Shown piece after piece: positions 27,865 to 37,376 of a stretch of 64,000 bases of DNA. The stretch's first letter is position 1; each line of letters begins with the position of its first letter. The notes under the pieces were generated by a model. The model saw only the letters and a list, made by a program, of their open reading frames with translations. It was not told the origin of the DNA and ran no database searches. The translations under genes and the position numbers were made by a program. Origin of the DNA: Sphingomonas sp. 1F27F7B (lineage in GTDB: Bacteria; Pseudomonadota; Alphaproteobacteria; Sphingomonadales; Sphingomonadaceae); assembly GCF_005503355.1 (NCBI RefSeq), contig NZ_SCMK01000003.1:1-64000 (forward strand), in the 5' to 3' direction.

Positions 27865-30800
27865 GCATCGCCATCTCGGCCTGGTCGATCCGCAATCCGA
27901 TTCCGGTCTGCGTCCTCTTCGCCCTGCTCACACTTGCCGGAATCTCGGCGTATCTGGCGCTGCCGGTCAAGCAATTGCCCGATACGTCCTTCCCGATCGT
28001 CGCCGTCAACGTGACGCAGAGCGGGGCCGCCCCGGCGGAGATCGAGACCCAGATCGCCCGAGTCACCGAAAATGCCGTTGCGGGCATTCCGGGCGTGAAG
28101 CACGTCTTCACCGCCATCACCAACGGCCATTCGTCCACCCTCGTCGAGTTCAGGATCGGCGAGAACCAGCAAAAGGCGATCGACGAAGTTCGCACCGCGA
28201 TCGACCGCGTCCGGGCGGACCTGCCGCGCGGCATCGATCCGCCGGTGGTCGAGCGAGTCGATATCGATTCGGTTCCGGTGCTGACCTTCGCAGTCACCGC
28301 GCCGATGTCCGAAGTCGACTTGTCCTGGTATGTTGACGATCGCGTCGCCAAGACTCTTCAGGCGGTGCGGGGCGTCTCGTCGATCCGGCGGCTGGGCGGC
28401 GTCAATCGCGAGATCATCGTCTCGCTGCTGCCCGACCGCCTGGCCGCCCTTGACCTGACCGCCGCGCAGGTCGGCCAGGCGTTGCGCACCGCGCTGGGCG
28501 ACAATGCCGGCGGAAGAGTGGAACTCGGCAGGAGCGAGCAGACGGTGCGCGTCCTCGCATCGCCGCGCAGCGCCGAGGCCCTGCGCCGCGTCGAGCTGCC
28601 GCTCGGCGGGGGCCGCAGCGTGGCCCTGTCCGCGGTGGCCGAAGTCGGCGACGGCGCCGGCGAACCACGATCCTTCGCCCGGCTCGACGGGCGTCCGGTG
28701 ATCGGCTTCGAGGTCATGAAGACCAAGCCCGCCAGCGACATCAGCGTCGAGGATGCGGCAAATGCCGCGATCGAGCGGTTGGCGCGCGAAGGCCGCGGCG
28801 TTCGCTTCACGCGCATCGTTTCCAGCGCCGACGAGACGCGTGCGGAATTTTCCGCGACGATCGAGGTGCTGGTCGAGGGCATGGCCCTGGCCGCGCTCGT
28901 CGTGTGGCTGTTCCTGCGTACCTGGCGATCGACGCTGATCGCCGCCGTCGCCATGCCGATCTCGCTCATACCCACCTTCGCCGTCATGCTGGTGCTCGGG
29001 TTCACGCTCAACCTGGTCTCGCTGCTGGCGCTGACCCTGGTGATCGGCATCCTCGTCGACGACGCCATCGTCGAGATCGAGAATATCGAGAAGCGGATCG
29101 AAAGCGGCGAGAGTCCCTATCGCGCATCGATGATCGGGGCGGACCAGATCGGCCTTGCCGTCATCGCCACGACCTTTGCGATCGTCGTCGTCTTCCTGCC
29201 GGTCTCGCTGATGGGCGGCATCGTCGGTCAATATTTCCGTGAGTTCGGCGTCACGGTCGCAGTGGCGGTGCTCTTCTCGCTGCTGGTCGCGCGCCTGCTG
29301 ACGCCGCTGATGTGCGCCTATCTGCTGGTTCCGGCGCGGACATTGCGCGCGCGCAGGCCGATGGCCGGCTGGTATCGCCGCATTCTCGATTGGGCGCTCG
29401 ATCATCGTGGCCTGTCGATCCTGCTTGCCTTCCTCTTCTTCGCCGGATCGCTCGGACTGGCTTCGCTGCTGCCGACAGCCTTCATCCCGGAAAGCAATCC
29501 CAAGAGCATGGTGTTCAACATCGTCGCCGCACCGGGATCGACGCGCGCGGACCTGGACCGAGTCAGCGGCGAGGCGACGCGGATCCTGAAGGGCCAGCCG
29601 GATGTCGCATCGGTCTTCGCCCGCTTCGGCGGCGAGGCGATGCACAACGGCTCGCTGACCGTGGTCTTCAAGGAGGATCGCACCGGGACGGCGGCGGCCT
29701 TCAAGCGCCGGGTCGCATCCGCGCTGGGCGAGATTCGCGACGTTCGGATCACGCCGAGCGGCCAGAATGGAGGCAGCGCCGATCTCGAGGTCATCCTCGT
29801 CGGCAATGATCCGCTTGCTCTGGAGGCTGCCGCCCGGCGCGTGCAGCACGAGATGCGGGGGATTCCGGGGCTGCGCAACGTGCGCGCCGCCGAGCCGGCC
29901 TCCTCTCCCGAGCTGGTGATCCGCCCGCGCCTCGCCGAAGCCGCTCGCCTGGGCCTTACCGCCGAAGCCATCGCCGATGCCGCCCGGATCGCGACCATCG
30001 GCGACGTCGACGCCAATCTGGCCAAATTGCCGATCGACGGACGCAACCTTCCTGCCCGTGCGCTGCTGCCGTCCGACGCGCGCCTGGATCTCGCGACGAT
30101 CGCCGGACTGCGCGTGCCGATCCAAGGCGGGGGCACGACCAGGCTGGACGCAGTCGCCGATATCGGCTTCGAGGCCGGGCCCGGCCGCATCGAGCGCATC
30201 GACCGCCAGCGCCGGGCGACGATCCAGGCGGATATATCGGGACTGACGCTCGGCCAGGCGACCGACGCAGTCGCGGCGCTGCCGGGCATGAAGGCGCTGC
30301 CCGCCGGCGTGCAACAGCTGCTCTATGGCGACAGCGAAGCGATGTCCGAGCTGTTCGGCGGCTTCATCGGCGCGATGATTGCCGGGATCGGCATGATCTT
30401 CGCGGTGCTTGTCCTGCTGTTCCGCTCGTTCTTCAAGCCCGTCACGATCCTTACCGCGCTGCCACTCGCGGTCGGCGGCGCGTTCGGGGGGCTGCTGCTG
30501 GGCGGGCTCGCGCTGTCGCTGCCGGCGATGATCGGGTTCCTGATGCTGCTCGGCCTCGCCGCGAAGAATTCCATCCTGCTGGTGGAATATGCGATCGAGC
30601 GCGAACGGAGGGGCGCGCCGCGCCGCGCCGCGCTGATCGAGGCCTGTCACGAGCGCGCTCGGCCGATCGTGATGACGACCGTCGCCATGGCGGCGGGGAT
30701 GATGCCGACGGCGCTGGGCCTTGGCGAAGGATCGGAGTTCCGCCAGCCGATGGCGGTCGCCGTGATCGGCGGACTGATCACCTCCACCGCGCTGTCGCTG

Positions 30801-30953
30801 GTGCTGGTGCCCGTCGCCTATGAGGCGATCGACATGCTGGAGCGCTGGCTCGCCCCCCGGTTCGGCCGGCTCGTCCGGCAGCCCGATCCTCGGGAAGTCG
30901 CGGCCCTGAGGACGGATGAGGCGCCGCCGGCGGCTGCGCCGATGCGCCCATGA
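27861..30953 (+). CDS. RND-family efflux permease (HAE1-like)
   Basis: 1030 residues, normal length for the family. The N-terminal membrane helix is followed by the porter-domain motif (LPVKQLPDTSFPIVAVNVTQSGA), and TM4 carries the paired Asp of proton relay (LVIGILVDDAIVEIENIEK). The internal duplication with a second large periplasmic loop and the C-terminal LLLGLAAKNSILLVEYA motif are present. It should export hydrophobic or amphiphilic toxic compounds using proton motive force, with the adaptor and channel encoded just before it. The substrate cannot be told from sequence. No regulator gene accompanies the operon. Confidence 0.92.
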   Translation: MSIAISAWSIRNPIPVCVLFALLTLAGISAYLALPVKQLPDTSFPIVAVNVTQSGAAPAEIETQIARVTENAVAGIPGVKHVFTAITNGHSSTLVEFRIGENQQKAIDEVRTAIDRVRADLPRGIDPPVVERVDIDSVPVLTFAVTAPMSEVDLSWYVDDRVAKTLQAVRGVSSIRRLGGVNREIIVSLLPDRLAALDLTAAQVGQALRTALGDNAGGRVELGRSEQTVRVLASPRSAEALRRVELPLGGGRSVALSAVAEVGDGAGEPRSFARLDGRPVIGFEVMKTKPASDISVEDAANAAIERLAREGRGVRFTRIVSSADETRAEFSATIEVLVEGMALAALVVWLFLRTWRSTLIAAVAMPISLIPTFAVMLVLGFTLNLVSLLALTLVIGILVDDAIVEIENIEKRIESGESPYRASMIGADQIGLAVIATTFAIVVVFLPVSLMGGIVGQYFREFGVTVAVAVLFSLLVARLLTPLMCAYLLVPARTLRARRPMAGWYRRILDWALDHRGLSILLAFLFFAGSLGLASLLPTAFIPESNPKSMVFNIVAAPGSTRADLDRVSGEATRILKGQPDVASVFARFGGEAMHNGSLTVVFKEDRTGTAAAFKRRVASALGEIRDVRITPSGQNGGSADLEVILVGNDPLALEAAARRVQHEMRGIPGLRNVRAAEPASSPELVIRPRLAEAARLGLTAEAIADAARIATIGDVDANLAKLPIDGRNLPARALLPSDARLDLATIAGLRVPIQGGGTTRLDAVADIGFEAGPGRIERIDRQRRATIQADISGLTLGQATDAVAALPGMKALPAGVQQLLYGDSEAMSELFGGFIGAMIAGIGMIFAVLVLLFRSFFKPVTILTALPLAVGGAFGGLLLGGLALSLPAMIGFLMLLGLAAKNSILLVEYAIERERRGAPRRAALIEACHERARPIVMTTVAMAAGMMPTALGLGEGSEFRQPMAVAVIGGLITSTALSLVLVPVAYEAIDMLERWLAPRFGRLVRQPDPREVAALRTDEAPPAAAPMRP

Positions 30954-31033
30954 CAATGACATCGGGCCGCTCGCCAAGGCGGCGACGCGCAGCGCGCGCG
31001 ATATTCTTCATGTCCTGACGAAGGAGAGCAAAA

Positions 31034-32275
31034 TTGCGACTGCTTGTTCTGGGTGCGGGCGAAGTGGGCCGGGCCTTTGCGAAGGTCCTAAGGCGCTTCA
31101 ACGGCTTCTCCGCCGTCACGATCGCGGACCTGTCACAGGACGCAGCCGCCCGGGCGGCCTGCCTGTGCGGCGGGCGCGCCGTGAAGATCGATATCGAAGA
31201 TGCGGCGGTGCTGGGCGGGATCCTGCGCCAGCATGACATCGTGGTATCCACCGTCGGCCCGGCGAGCCGCTTCGCGGTGCCGCTTCTGCGGCAAGTCGTC
31301 GCGGCCGGCTGCCACTTCGTCGATGTGACCGACGATCCCCTGCCCACGCTCGACATGCTGGCGTTCGACATCGCGGCCGGCGCGGCCGGTGTCACTGCCG
31401 TCATCGGCTGCGGCGCCAGCCCCGGCATCTCCAACCTGCTGGCCGTGCATGCGGCCTCCCAGCTCGATCGGGTTGATCGCCTGCTCACTTTCTGGGGCAG
31501 CGGCGGCGAGGAGAAGGAAGCCCTGGGCAACGGGGTGACCGCGGCACTGCGGCACTGGGTGGAACAGATCAGCATGCCGATCCCCGTGTGGCGCAATGGT
31601 GGGATCGTGAGCGCCAAGCCGCTCGAACGGGTCGAGGTAAACTATCCGGGGGTAGGACGCGTCTCCACCCGTCTCGTCGGTCATCCCGAAGCGATCACGC
31701 TTCCGCGCAAATATCCGTCGCTGCGGGAATGCCTCAACCTGATGGATTTCTCGGGCTATGTAATCGCCGCATTGGAAGCGGCCGCCCGGAACGTCCGCAC
31801 CGGGGGCCTCACGATCGACGAAGCCGCGGCCCGGCTTGCCGCGTCGCTGGGCGAACATCGCGGCCGCTTCGGGCCGAAGGACGCGATATCCTATATCCGC
31901 CATGGCATCGCCGACACGCTTCGCGGCAAGAAATGGCTTCCGCCGCTCGGCGCCGCGGCGGAAGGCTGGCAGGGGCGAAAGCAGGTGATCGTCGGCACGG
32001 CACTGAACGGCACGATCCCCGGCGGAACGGGATTCCTGACGGCGCTGCCTGCCGCGATCGCGGCCAGCATGATCGCCTCGGGGAGGATCAGGAGACCCGG
32101 CGTCGCAACGCCCGAGCAATGGATCGATCCTCAGATATTCTTCCTGGCGATCCGGCCCTTTCTCATCGACGGCCGGGGCGCGCCGCTATCGTCCGACCAG
32201 GCCGCGATCACCGTGGCGACCGCCACCGCATCTCTTCCGGACGGCAGGTCCCGCATCGCCACCGCGCGGGCATGA
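31034..32275 (+). CDS. Saccharopine dehydrogenase-like NAD(P)-binding protein
   Basis: 413 residues starting at a TTG. The start is decided by AAGGAG at 31021-31026, 7 bases upstream, and by the Rossmann motif following at once (LLVLGAGEVGRAFAKVL, GxGxxG). A second family motif, VVSTVGPASRFAVPLLRQVVAAGCHFVDVTD, is at about 72-100, and GCGASPGISNLLA near 140. This architecture is shared by saccharopine dehydrogenases, homospermidine synthase and many uncharacterised reductases; the substrate is unknown. It stands 80 bp after the pump gene on the same strand and converges with cutC, with only 14 bp between the two stops. Whether it belongs functionally to the efflux operon or the glycan locus is open. 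Confidence 0.75.
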   Translation: MRLLVLGAGEVGRAFAKVLRRFNGFSAVTIADLSQDAAARAACLCGGRAVKIDIEDAAVLGGILRQHDIVVSTVGPASRFAVPLLRQVVAAGCHFVDVTDDPLPTLDMLAFDIAAGAAGVTAVIGCGASPGISNLLAVHAASQLDRVDRLLTFWGSGGEEKEALGNGVTAALRHWVEQISMPIPVWRNGGIVSAKPLERVEVNYPGVGRVSTRLVGHPEAITLPRKYPSLRECLNLMDFSGYVIAALEAAARNVRTGGLTIDEAAARLAASLGEHRGRFGPKDAISYIRHGIADTLRGKKWLPPLGAAAEGWQGRKQVIVGTALNGTIPGGTGFLTALPAAIAASMIASGRIRRPGVATPEQWIDPQIFFLAIRPFLIDGRGAPLSSDQAAITVATATASLPDGRSRIATARA

Positions 32276-32296
32276 CCGATGCCAGATGGTCATGCC
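32269..32296. terminator. Bidirectional stem-loop between convergent genes
   Basis: Perfect 9-bp arms GGCATGACC and GGTCATGCC with a 10-base loop. It contains the stop codons of both convergent genes (TGA 32273-32275 on plus, TGA 32292-32290 on minus). No T run follows on either side, so it may act as a transcript 3'-end barrier rather than a classic intrinsic terminator. Confidence 0.55.
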
Positions 32297-33060
32297 TTCG
32301 GGGGCGCATCGTGAAACTGTGCCGTTTGCCGGCCGCTTTCCCACGCCGCGATCGCGTCGCGCAGCGCGCGTACGCGTCTCGCGTCGGTCCTGTTCCGCGG
32401 TTCGCGCGCGAAGCCGAAGCCAATGGCATCGGGATGCGGCGCCGGCCCCGCACAACTCGCAGAGGCATGGATTTCCCTGACTCCGGTGTGGTCGAGCAGC
32501 CAGGCGGCATTGTCTGAAGTCACCCCGGATCCGGCGACGATCGACAGGTTCTTTCCAGCTGCCTCGACCATCGCCGCGAGCGTCGTCGCGCCATCGATCG
32601 CACGTGGTGCCCCTCCCGAGCTCAGGATCTTGTCATAGCCCAGCACGGCCACGCGCCGCACCGCCTCGACCGGGTCCGCGACCAGGTCGATCGCGCGGTG
32701 CAGCACGATCCGCATGTCGCGCGCGGCTTCGCGGAAGCGGGCGAGCGCATCATAATCGAGCCCGCCCTCCGGCCGGGTGGCGCCGACGACCACCCCGACG
32801 ATGCCGCGCCACGCGCCCAGGCGGATCTCCTCCTGCATCAGCGCGATCGCCGCGCCATCGAGCACGAAATCGCCGCTGGTCGGCCGGATCATCATGTGCA
32901 CCGGACATCCCGTCGCGACCGCACGCTCGACGAGCGCGGCAGACGGCGTCAGGCCGCCCAGTTCGAGGCTCGCGCACAGCTCGAGGCGATCGGCCCCGCC
33001 CGCCACTGCGGCATCGATCCCCGCCGCGTCGTCGACACAGATTTCCAGCAGCGTGTTCAT
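32290..33060 (-). CDS. cutC: CutC family protein (TIM barrel)
   Basis: 256 residues. ATG 33060 is chosen (AGGA 7 bases upstream, and homology starts there with LLEICVDD); the open frame continues upstream into the fucosidase gene. Family motifs: GADRLELCASLELGGLTPS near 27-45, the MIRP strand and GDF (about 66-73), HRAID (about 122-126), and ILSSGGA (about 146-152). CutC proteins were named for copper homeostasis, but their biochemical role is unsettled. Here the gene is the last of a seven-gene glycosidase operon, 28 bp after the alpha-L-fucosidase, which points to a glycan-related job. Confidence 0.85.
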   Translation of the reverse strand: MNTLLEICVDDAAGIDAAVAGGADRLELCASLELGGLTPSAALVERAVATGCPVHMMIRPTSGDFVLDGAAIALMQEEIRLGAWRGIVGVVVGATRPEGGLDYDALARFREAARDMRIVLHRAIDLVADPVEAVRRVAVLGYDKILSSGGAPRAIDGATTLAAMVEAAGKNLSIVAGSGVTSDNAAWLLDHTGVREIHASASCAGPAPHPDAIGFGFAREPRNRTDARRVRALRDAIAAWESGRQTAQFHDAPPKA

Positions 33061-33088
33061 CGCCGGTCCTGACGCTGAAAGATCACGA

Positions 33089-35002
33089 TCATCGCTTACC
33101 GAACGCGCCGATATCCGCAATCGCCAGATCACGGGCCGGCACCGCCACCGCGTCGAAGACGAGGCGGAGGAAGCGTGCGGGCCTGGTGCTCGAAAGTGCG
33201 ATCCGCTGGGTCGCGAGCGCATAGGCGATGTTGGAGAATTCGCCCTCGCCGCCTGCCTCCCAGGTGCGTCCGTCGAGGCTGGTGTCGACCCGATAGCCCC
33301 TGGGCGGCGAGGCATCGGCGCTCGGCTCGCGAGCGGGCGTCAGCGTGAAGCCGGCGAGCGGGTGCACCCCGCCCAGTTCGATGACGACCTCGACGGGACG
33401 GCCCGGCGCCGGCGCGGGAACCGTCCAGAGCGACGCCGCATCGTCGTCCAGCAGGTGCCGGGGATCGCCGCCGGCGCTCGCCCGGACGATCGTCCAGCCC
33501 GCACGCGCCAGGATCGACGGATCGCTCGATGCGAACGCCGCGAGCCGCGCGGGCGCGGCCTGGCGGAAGAGCGCCACTTCGCTGATCGCCGGACAGGCCG
33601 GAGCGTCGAGGATGCGCAGCCGGATGCGGCGCGCCCGGATCGGTGCGGGAAGCCGGATCAGCCGCTGCGCCCCGATGCAGCTGTGGCGCGCGAGCGTCTG
33701 CCAGCGCCCCTCGATCTCGGCATCGACCGCGAAACTGGTCACGCGGACGCCGAGCGGCAGATATTCGCGCAATCGGATGAGATCGAACAGCGTGCCCGGC
33801 GCGAGATCCAGCGTGAGCGTCGGAGTCCTTACTGCATCCGGCGTCGACCAATAGCTGTTCCGGTCGCCGTCCAGCACCTTGCCGGCGGCGAAGGGCGGCC
33901 CCCTCTCTTCGCTGGCATGCGCGATGGCGCCCTTGGCCAGATCCCGCGCAAAGGTGGCGCGCATGGCGTCGCCAAAGGCACGCAGCGAGGCCAGGTCGGC
34001 GGCGGGGATCCGTCCGCTCCGGTCGGGCGGGATGTTGAGGTTGAGATTGGTGCCGCGGCCGACGGACTCGTCGTAGAGGCGGATCAGCCGCTCCGGATCC
34101 TTGACCTTGCCGTCCTCGTCGGCGTGGTAGAACCAGCCCGGCCGGATCGAGACGTCGGTCTCCGCCGGCCACCAGAGCGGCGCGCCGCGGACACCGGAAT
34201 TGCCCTCCGCCTGCACATAGGGATGATCGGGCATGGTCGGCCAGCACGGATCGCCGGCAACGCCCTTCTCGTTGCCCACCCACCGCACATCGGCCCCCAG
34301 CGGATCGAAGGTGCAGGCCATGGGCTGGTGCCGGTGCACCAGCGCGACGATCGAGGGCCAGTCATAATAGGCCGGCGCATCGATCTTCCGGGCTTCGCGG
34401 GCGCCGCCATAATAGCCGTCCCCGCCATTCGCCCCGTCGAACCAGAATTCGAACAGCTCGCCATAGCGGGTGCACAGCTCGACCACCTGCTTGCGGAAAT
34501 AGTCGATATAGGCGGGCCGGCCATATTCGGCATGGTTACGGTCCCAGGGCGAGAGATAGATCCCGAACTTGAGCCCCGCGCGCCGGACCGCGCCGGCAAG
34601 CTCGCCGACGATGTCGCCCTTGCCGCCCTTGTACGGCGCGTTGCGGATGCAATGCTCGGTCAGCATCGTCGGCCACAGGCAGAAGCCGTCATGGTGCTTC
34701 GCCGTCAGGATCAGGCCGCGCATCCCCGCCGACTTCGCCGCCGCGGCGATCTGATCCGGATCGAAGCCCGACGGATCGAACAGGCTCGGGCTCTCGTCGC
34801 CATAGCCCCATTCCTTGTCGGTGAAGGTATTGATCGAGAAGTGGACGAAGCCGAACATCTCATGGGCGTGCCAGGCGAGCTGGCGCGGTGACGGCGTCGC
34901 CCCCCACGGCGCGGGCGGCGCCACCCGGCCCTTCGCTCGTGCCGGCATCGCGGCCATCAGAAATCCCATGCCGGCAAAGCCGCGGCGGGTGAGTTCGATC
35001 AT
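33089..35002 (-). CDS. GH29 alpha-L-fucosidase with C-terminal F5/8-type (CBM32-like) domain
   Basis: 637 residues. The N-terminus has a twin-Arg leader-like stretch (TRRGFAGMGFLM, cut near ARA), so the enzyme should be periplasmic. The GH29 barrel follows: MFGFVHFSINTF, AKHHDGFCLWPT and the nucleophile D189 in FEFWFDGANGG. Residues 365-485 and 495-637 are beta-sandwich regions of the discoidin (F5/8 type C) kind, probably sugar-binding. It removes alpha-L-fucose, for example from the core of N-glycans. The released fucose would feed the fuconate dehydratase/permease genes at the right end of the window. The gene is 58 bp after the GH92 gene, same operon. Confidence 0.88.
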   Translation of the reverse strand: MIELTRRGFAGMGFLMAAMPARAKGRVAPPAPWGATPSPRQLAWHAHEMFGFVHFSINTFTDKEWGYGDESPSLFDPSGFDPDQIAAAAKSAGMRGLILTAKHHDGFCLWPTMLTEHCIRNAPYKGGKGDIVGELAGAVRRAGLKFGIYLSPWDRNHAEYGRPAYIDYFRKQVVELCTRYGELFEFWFDGANGGDGYYGGAREARKIDAPAYYDWPSIVALVHRHQPMACTFDPLGADVRWVGNEKGVAGDPCWPTMPDHPYVQAEGNSGVRGAPLWWPAETDVSIRPGWFYHADEDGKVKDPERLIRLYDESVGRGTNLNLNIPPDRSGRIPAADLASLRAFGDAMRATFARDLAKGAIAHASEERGPPFAAGKVLDGDRNSYWSTPDAVRTPTLTLDLAPGTLFDLIRLREYLPLGVRVTSFAVDAEIEGRWQTLARHSCIGAQRLIRLPAPIRARRIRLRILDAPACPAISEVALFRQAAPARLAAFASSDPSILARAGWTIVRASAGGDPRHLLDDDAASLWTVPAPAPGRPVEVVIELGGVHPLAGFTLTPAREPSADASPPRGYRVDTSLDGRTWEAGGEGEFSNIAYALATQRIALSSTRPARFLRLVFDAVAVPARDLAIADIGAFGKR

Positions 35003-35060
35003 CTGTCAGGGCCTTTTCGGGAATGGCGCATCGCATGTGGAGCGATGCCGGCGCTCGGGC

Positions 35061-37376
35061 TCATGCCGGGAACCGGCCGCCGGACGGCGGGCGATCCGCC
35101 GGCGCCCGCCCGAACGCGGGATTGGGCGTGGCGCGCATGGTGAAGCGCAGCGTTCCGCCCCGGACGAGGTCGGCATGCGCGATCCAGCTCTTCGACCAGG
35201 GGCGTCCGTTCCAGCTGACGGCATGCACATAGGGCGTCGCCGCCGAGTTGCCGGGCGCCTCGACGACCAGCGTGCGCCCATGCTCCAGCGCGATGCTCGC
35301 CCGCGTGAACAGCGGCGAGCCGAAGACATAGACCGCCTCGACGGGGTCCACGGGATAGAGGCCCAGCGCCGACAGCACGAACCAGGCGCTCATCTGGCCG
35401 CAATCGTCATTGCCGATGATGCCCTCCGGCGCGTTCGTGTACATCGCGGTGCACAGCCGGCGCACCATCGCCTGCGTCTTCCAGGGCGCGCCGACGAACG
35501 CATAGAGATAGGCGGCGTGCTGGTCCGGCTCATTGCCATGGGCATATTGCCCGACCAGCCCCGAAATGTCCGGCGGCGCATTGGCCGGCAGCGTCGACGG
35601 CGCATTGAAGAACCCATCCAGTTTCGCCTCGAAGGCGGCGTCGCCGCCCATGTGCGCGATCAGGCCGTAGATGTCGTGCTGGTTGAGGAACGTCGCCTGC
35701 CAGCCATTCGCTTCGGTATAGTCGCGCCACCACGGCTTGGGCATGTGCCCGAGCTGGATCGGATCATAGGGCTGCCACCAGCTGCCGTCGTCGAACCGCG
35801 GGCGGGCGAAGCCGATCCGGGCGTCGATCACGTTGCGCCAGTTCGCGGAGCGCTTGCGCAGCCGCGCCGCATCCTCCTCCGCCCCGGCCGCACGCGCCAG
35901 ATGCGAGGACGCCCAATCGTCATAGGCATATTCCTGGGTCCGGCTCACGCTCTCGAAGACCTTGTCCGCCGGCACATATCCCTTCGCATCGTAGAGATCG
36001 CGGCCGAGGCTGTTGTCCTTGTCGGGCGCCGCGAAGTCGAAGCTCCGGCGCCGGATCGCCGGCCATGCCGCGGCATAGTCGGCGGGAATGCCCTTGGCCT
36101 GCGCCTCGGCGATGGGCACCACCCCGTGCCAGCCGATCATGGTGCCGGTCTCCTTGCCCTGAAGCGGCCAGACGAGCGGGCCGAAGGGCGATTCCGCCGT
36201 CTGGCGGATCAGGTCGTCGACGAAGCTCTTGCTCCGCTCGGGCGCGACCAGGGTGAGCAGCGGCAGCTGCGCGCGATAGACGTCCCAGAGCGAATAGCTG
36301 CCATAGGCCGCCGCGCCGGCCGGCGCCCGCTGGATTGCGCCGTCGAGCCCCGGATAGCGCCCGTCGTCGTCGGAGAGCAGCGTCGGGGCGAGCTGCGCGT
36401 GATATAGTGCGGACGCCATCACGACGCGCTGCGCCTGGGTGCCGCCCTCGACCGCGACCCGGCCCAGCGCCGCATCCCATCGGGCGCGCGCCGCCTCCCG
36501 CACCCGATCGAAATTCCAGTGCGTTGCGTGCGGCGCCAGGTTCGCCCGGGCCCCGGCGACGTCCACCGCCGAGATGCCGCAGCGGATCAGGATCGGCGCC
36601 GCGCCGGCATCGTCATAGAACAGCGCTGCCTTGACGCGCTTTCCGGCGACACGGTCGGCACCGGCCGGCTGCTCGGCATCCTCATCGCCATAAAATGCGA
36701 TGCGATCGGGCTTCCGCGAAAACTGCATGGCGAAGAAGATCCGCCGCCCCTTCGCCCAGCGGAACACGCGGCGGCCGCCGGTCAGCGTGCCGTCGGCATC
36801 GATGGCGAGATGCGCCTCGTCGATCAGCGGGCCCTGGTCCGACTTGTCGCGCACGAGATGCGACAAGTCGATCAGGATGTGGCCGGGGCCCTTGGGGAAG
36901 CTGTGGCGATGCCAGCCGGTGCGCTCGGTGACGGTGAGTTCCGCCTGCACGCCGCTCTCGAGCGTCACGCGATAATAGCCCGGCTCGGCATGCTCCGCTG
37001 CGAAGCGCTGGCGATAGCCGGCATCCGGATCGGCGAGCGTGCCCGGCAGCAGATGCAGCCGGCCCCGGGTCGGCACGACAAGCACGTCGAGCATGTCGCC
37101 GATGCCCGTGCCCGACAGGTGCGTATGGCTGAAGCCCATGATCGAGGTGTCGCCGCGATGATAGCCCGAACAGGTGTCCCAGCGCTCGACATCGGTGTCC
37201 GGCGAGAGCTGGACCATGCCGAATGGCAGGGTGGCGCCCGGATAGGTGTGGCCGTCGCCGCCCGTGCCGATGAACAAATTGGGTGCGGCCGGCGCAACCG
37301 CCGGCACCGGCGGCAAGGCGGCGGCGACGGCGCCCAGGGCACTTCCGGCGAACAGCTCACGACGCGACAGGTTCAT
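35061..37376 (-). CDS. GH92 alpha-mannosidase
   Basis: 771 residues. ATG 37376 overlaps the GH125 stop (ATGA). A Tat-type leader (SRRELFAGSALGAVAA) and an Ala/Pro cleavage zone make it periplasmic. The N-terminal beta-sandwich begins with FIGTGGDGHTYPGATLPFGMVQLSPDT, typical of GH92, and GFSHTHLSGTG follows. The C-terminal (alpha/alpha)6 barrel has GNDDCGQMSAWFVLSALGLYPVDP near 680-700. GH92 enzymes are calcium-dependent exo-acting alpha-mannosidases, mostly 1,2- or 1,3-specific; linkage cannot be read here. With the neighbouring GH125 (usually alpha-1,6) it would strip the mannose arms of N-glycans down to the beta-mannose. Confidence 0.92.
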   Translation of the reverse strand: MNLSRRELFAGSALGAVAAALPPVPAVAPAAPNLFIGTGGDGHTYPGATLPFGMVQLSPDTDVERWDTCSGYHRGDTSIMGFSHTHLSGTGIGDMLDVLVVPTRGRLHLLPGTLADPDAGYRQRFAAEHAEPGYYRVTLESGVQAELTVTERTGWHRHSFPKGPGHILIDLSHLVRDKSDQGPLIDEAHLAIDADGTLTGGRRVFRWAKGRRIFFAMQFSRKPDRIAFYGDEDAEQPAGADRVAGKRVKAALFYDDAGAAPILIRCGISAVDVAGARANLAPHATHWNFDRVREAARARWDAALGRVAVEGGTQAQRVVMASALYHAQLAPTLLSDDDGRYPGLDGAIQRAPAGAAAYGSYSLWDVYRAQLPLLTLVAPERSKSFVDDLIRQTAESPFGPLVWPLQGKETGTMIGWHGVVPIAEAQAKGIPADYAAAWPAIRRRSFDFAAPDKDNSLGRDLYDAKGYVPADKVFESVSRTQEYAYDDWASSHLARAAGAEEDAARLRKRSANWRNVIDARIGFARPRFDDGSWWQPYDPIQLGHMPKPWWRDYTEANGWQATFLNQHDIYGLIAHMGGDAAFEAKLDGFFNAPSTLPANAPPDISGLVGQYAHGNEPDQHAAYLYAFVGAPWKTQAMVRRLCTAMYTNAPEGIIGNDDCGQMSAWFVLSALGLYPVDPVEAVYVFGSPLFTRASIALEHGRTLVVEAPGNSAATPYVHAVSWNGRPWSKSWIAHADLVRGGTLRFTMRATPNPAFGRAPADRPPSGGRFPA

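Noticed and set aside
27669..30977. A 1102-residue minus-strand open frame over the efflux genes
   Set aside because: Charged low-complexity sequence, antisense to the RND pump and adaptor with full family motifs; a GC codon-bias artefact.
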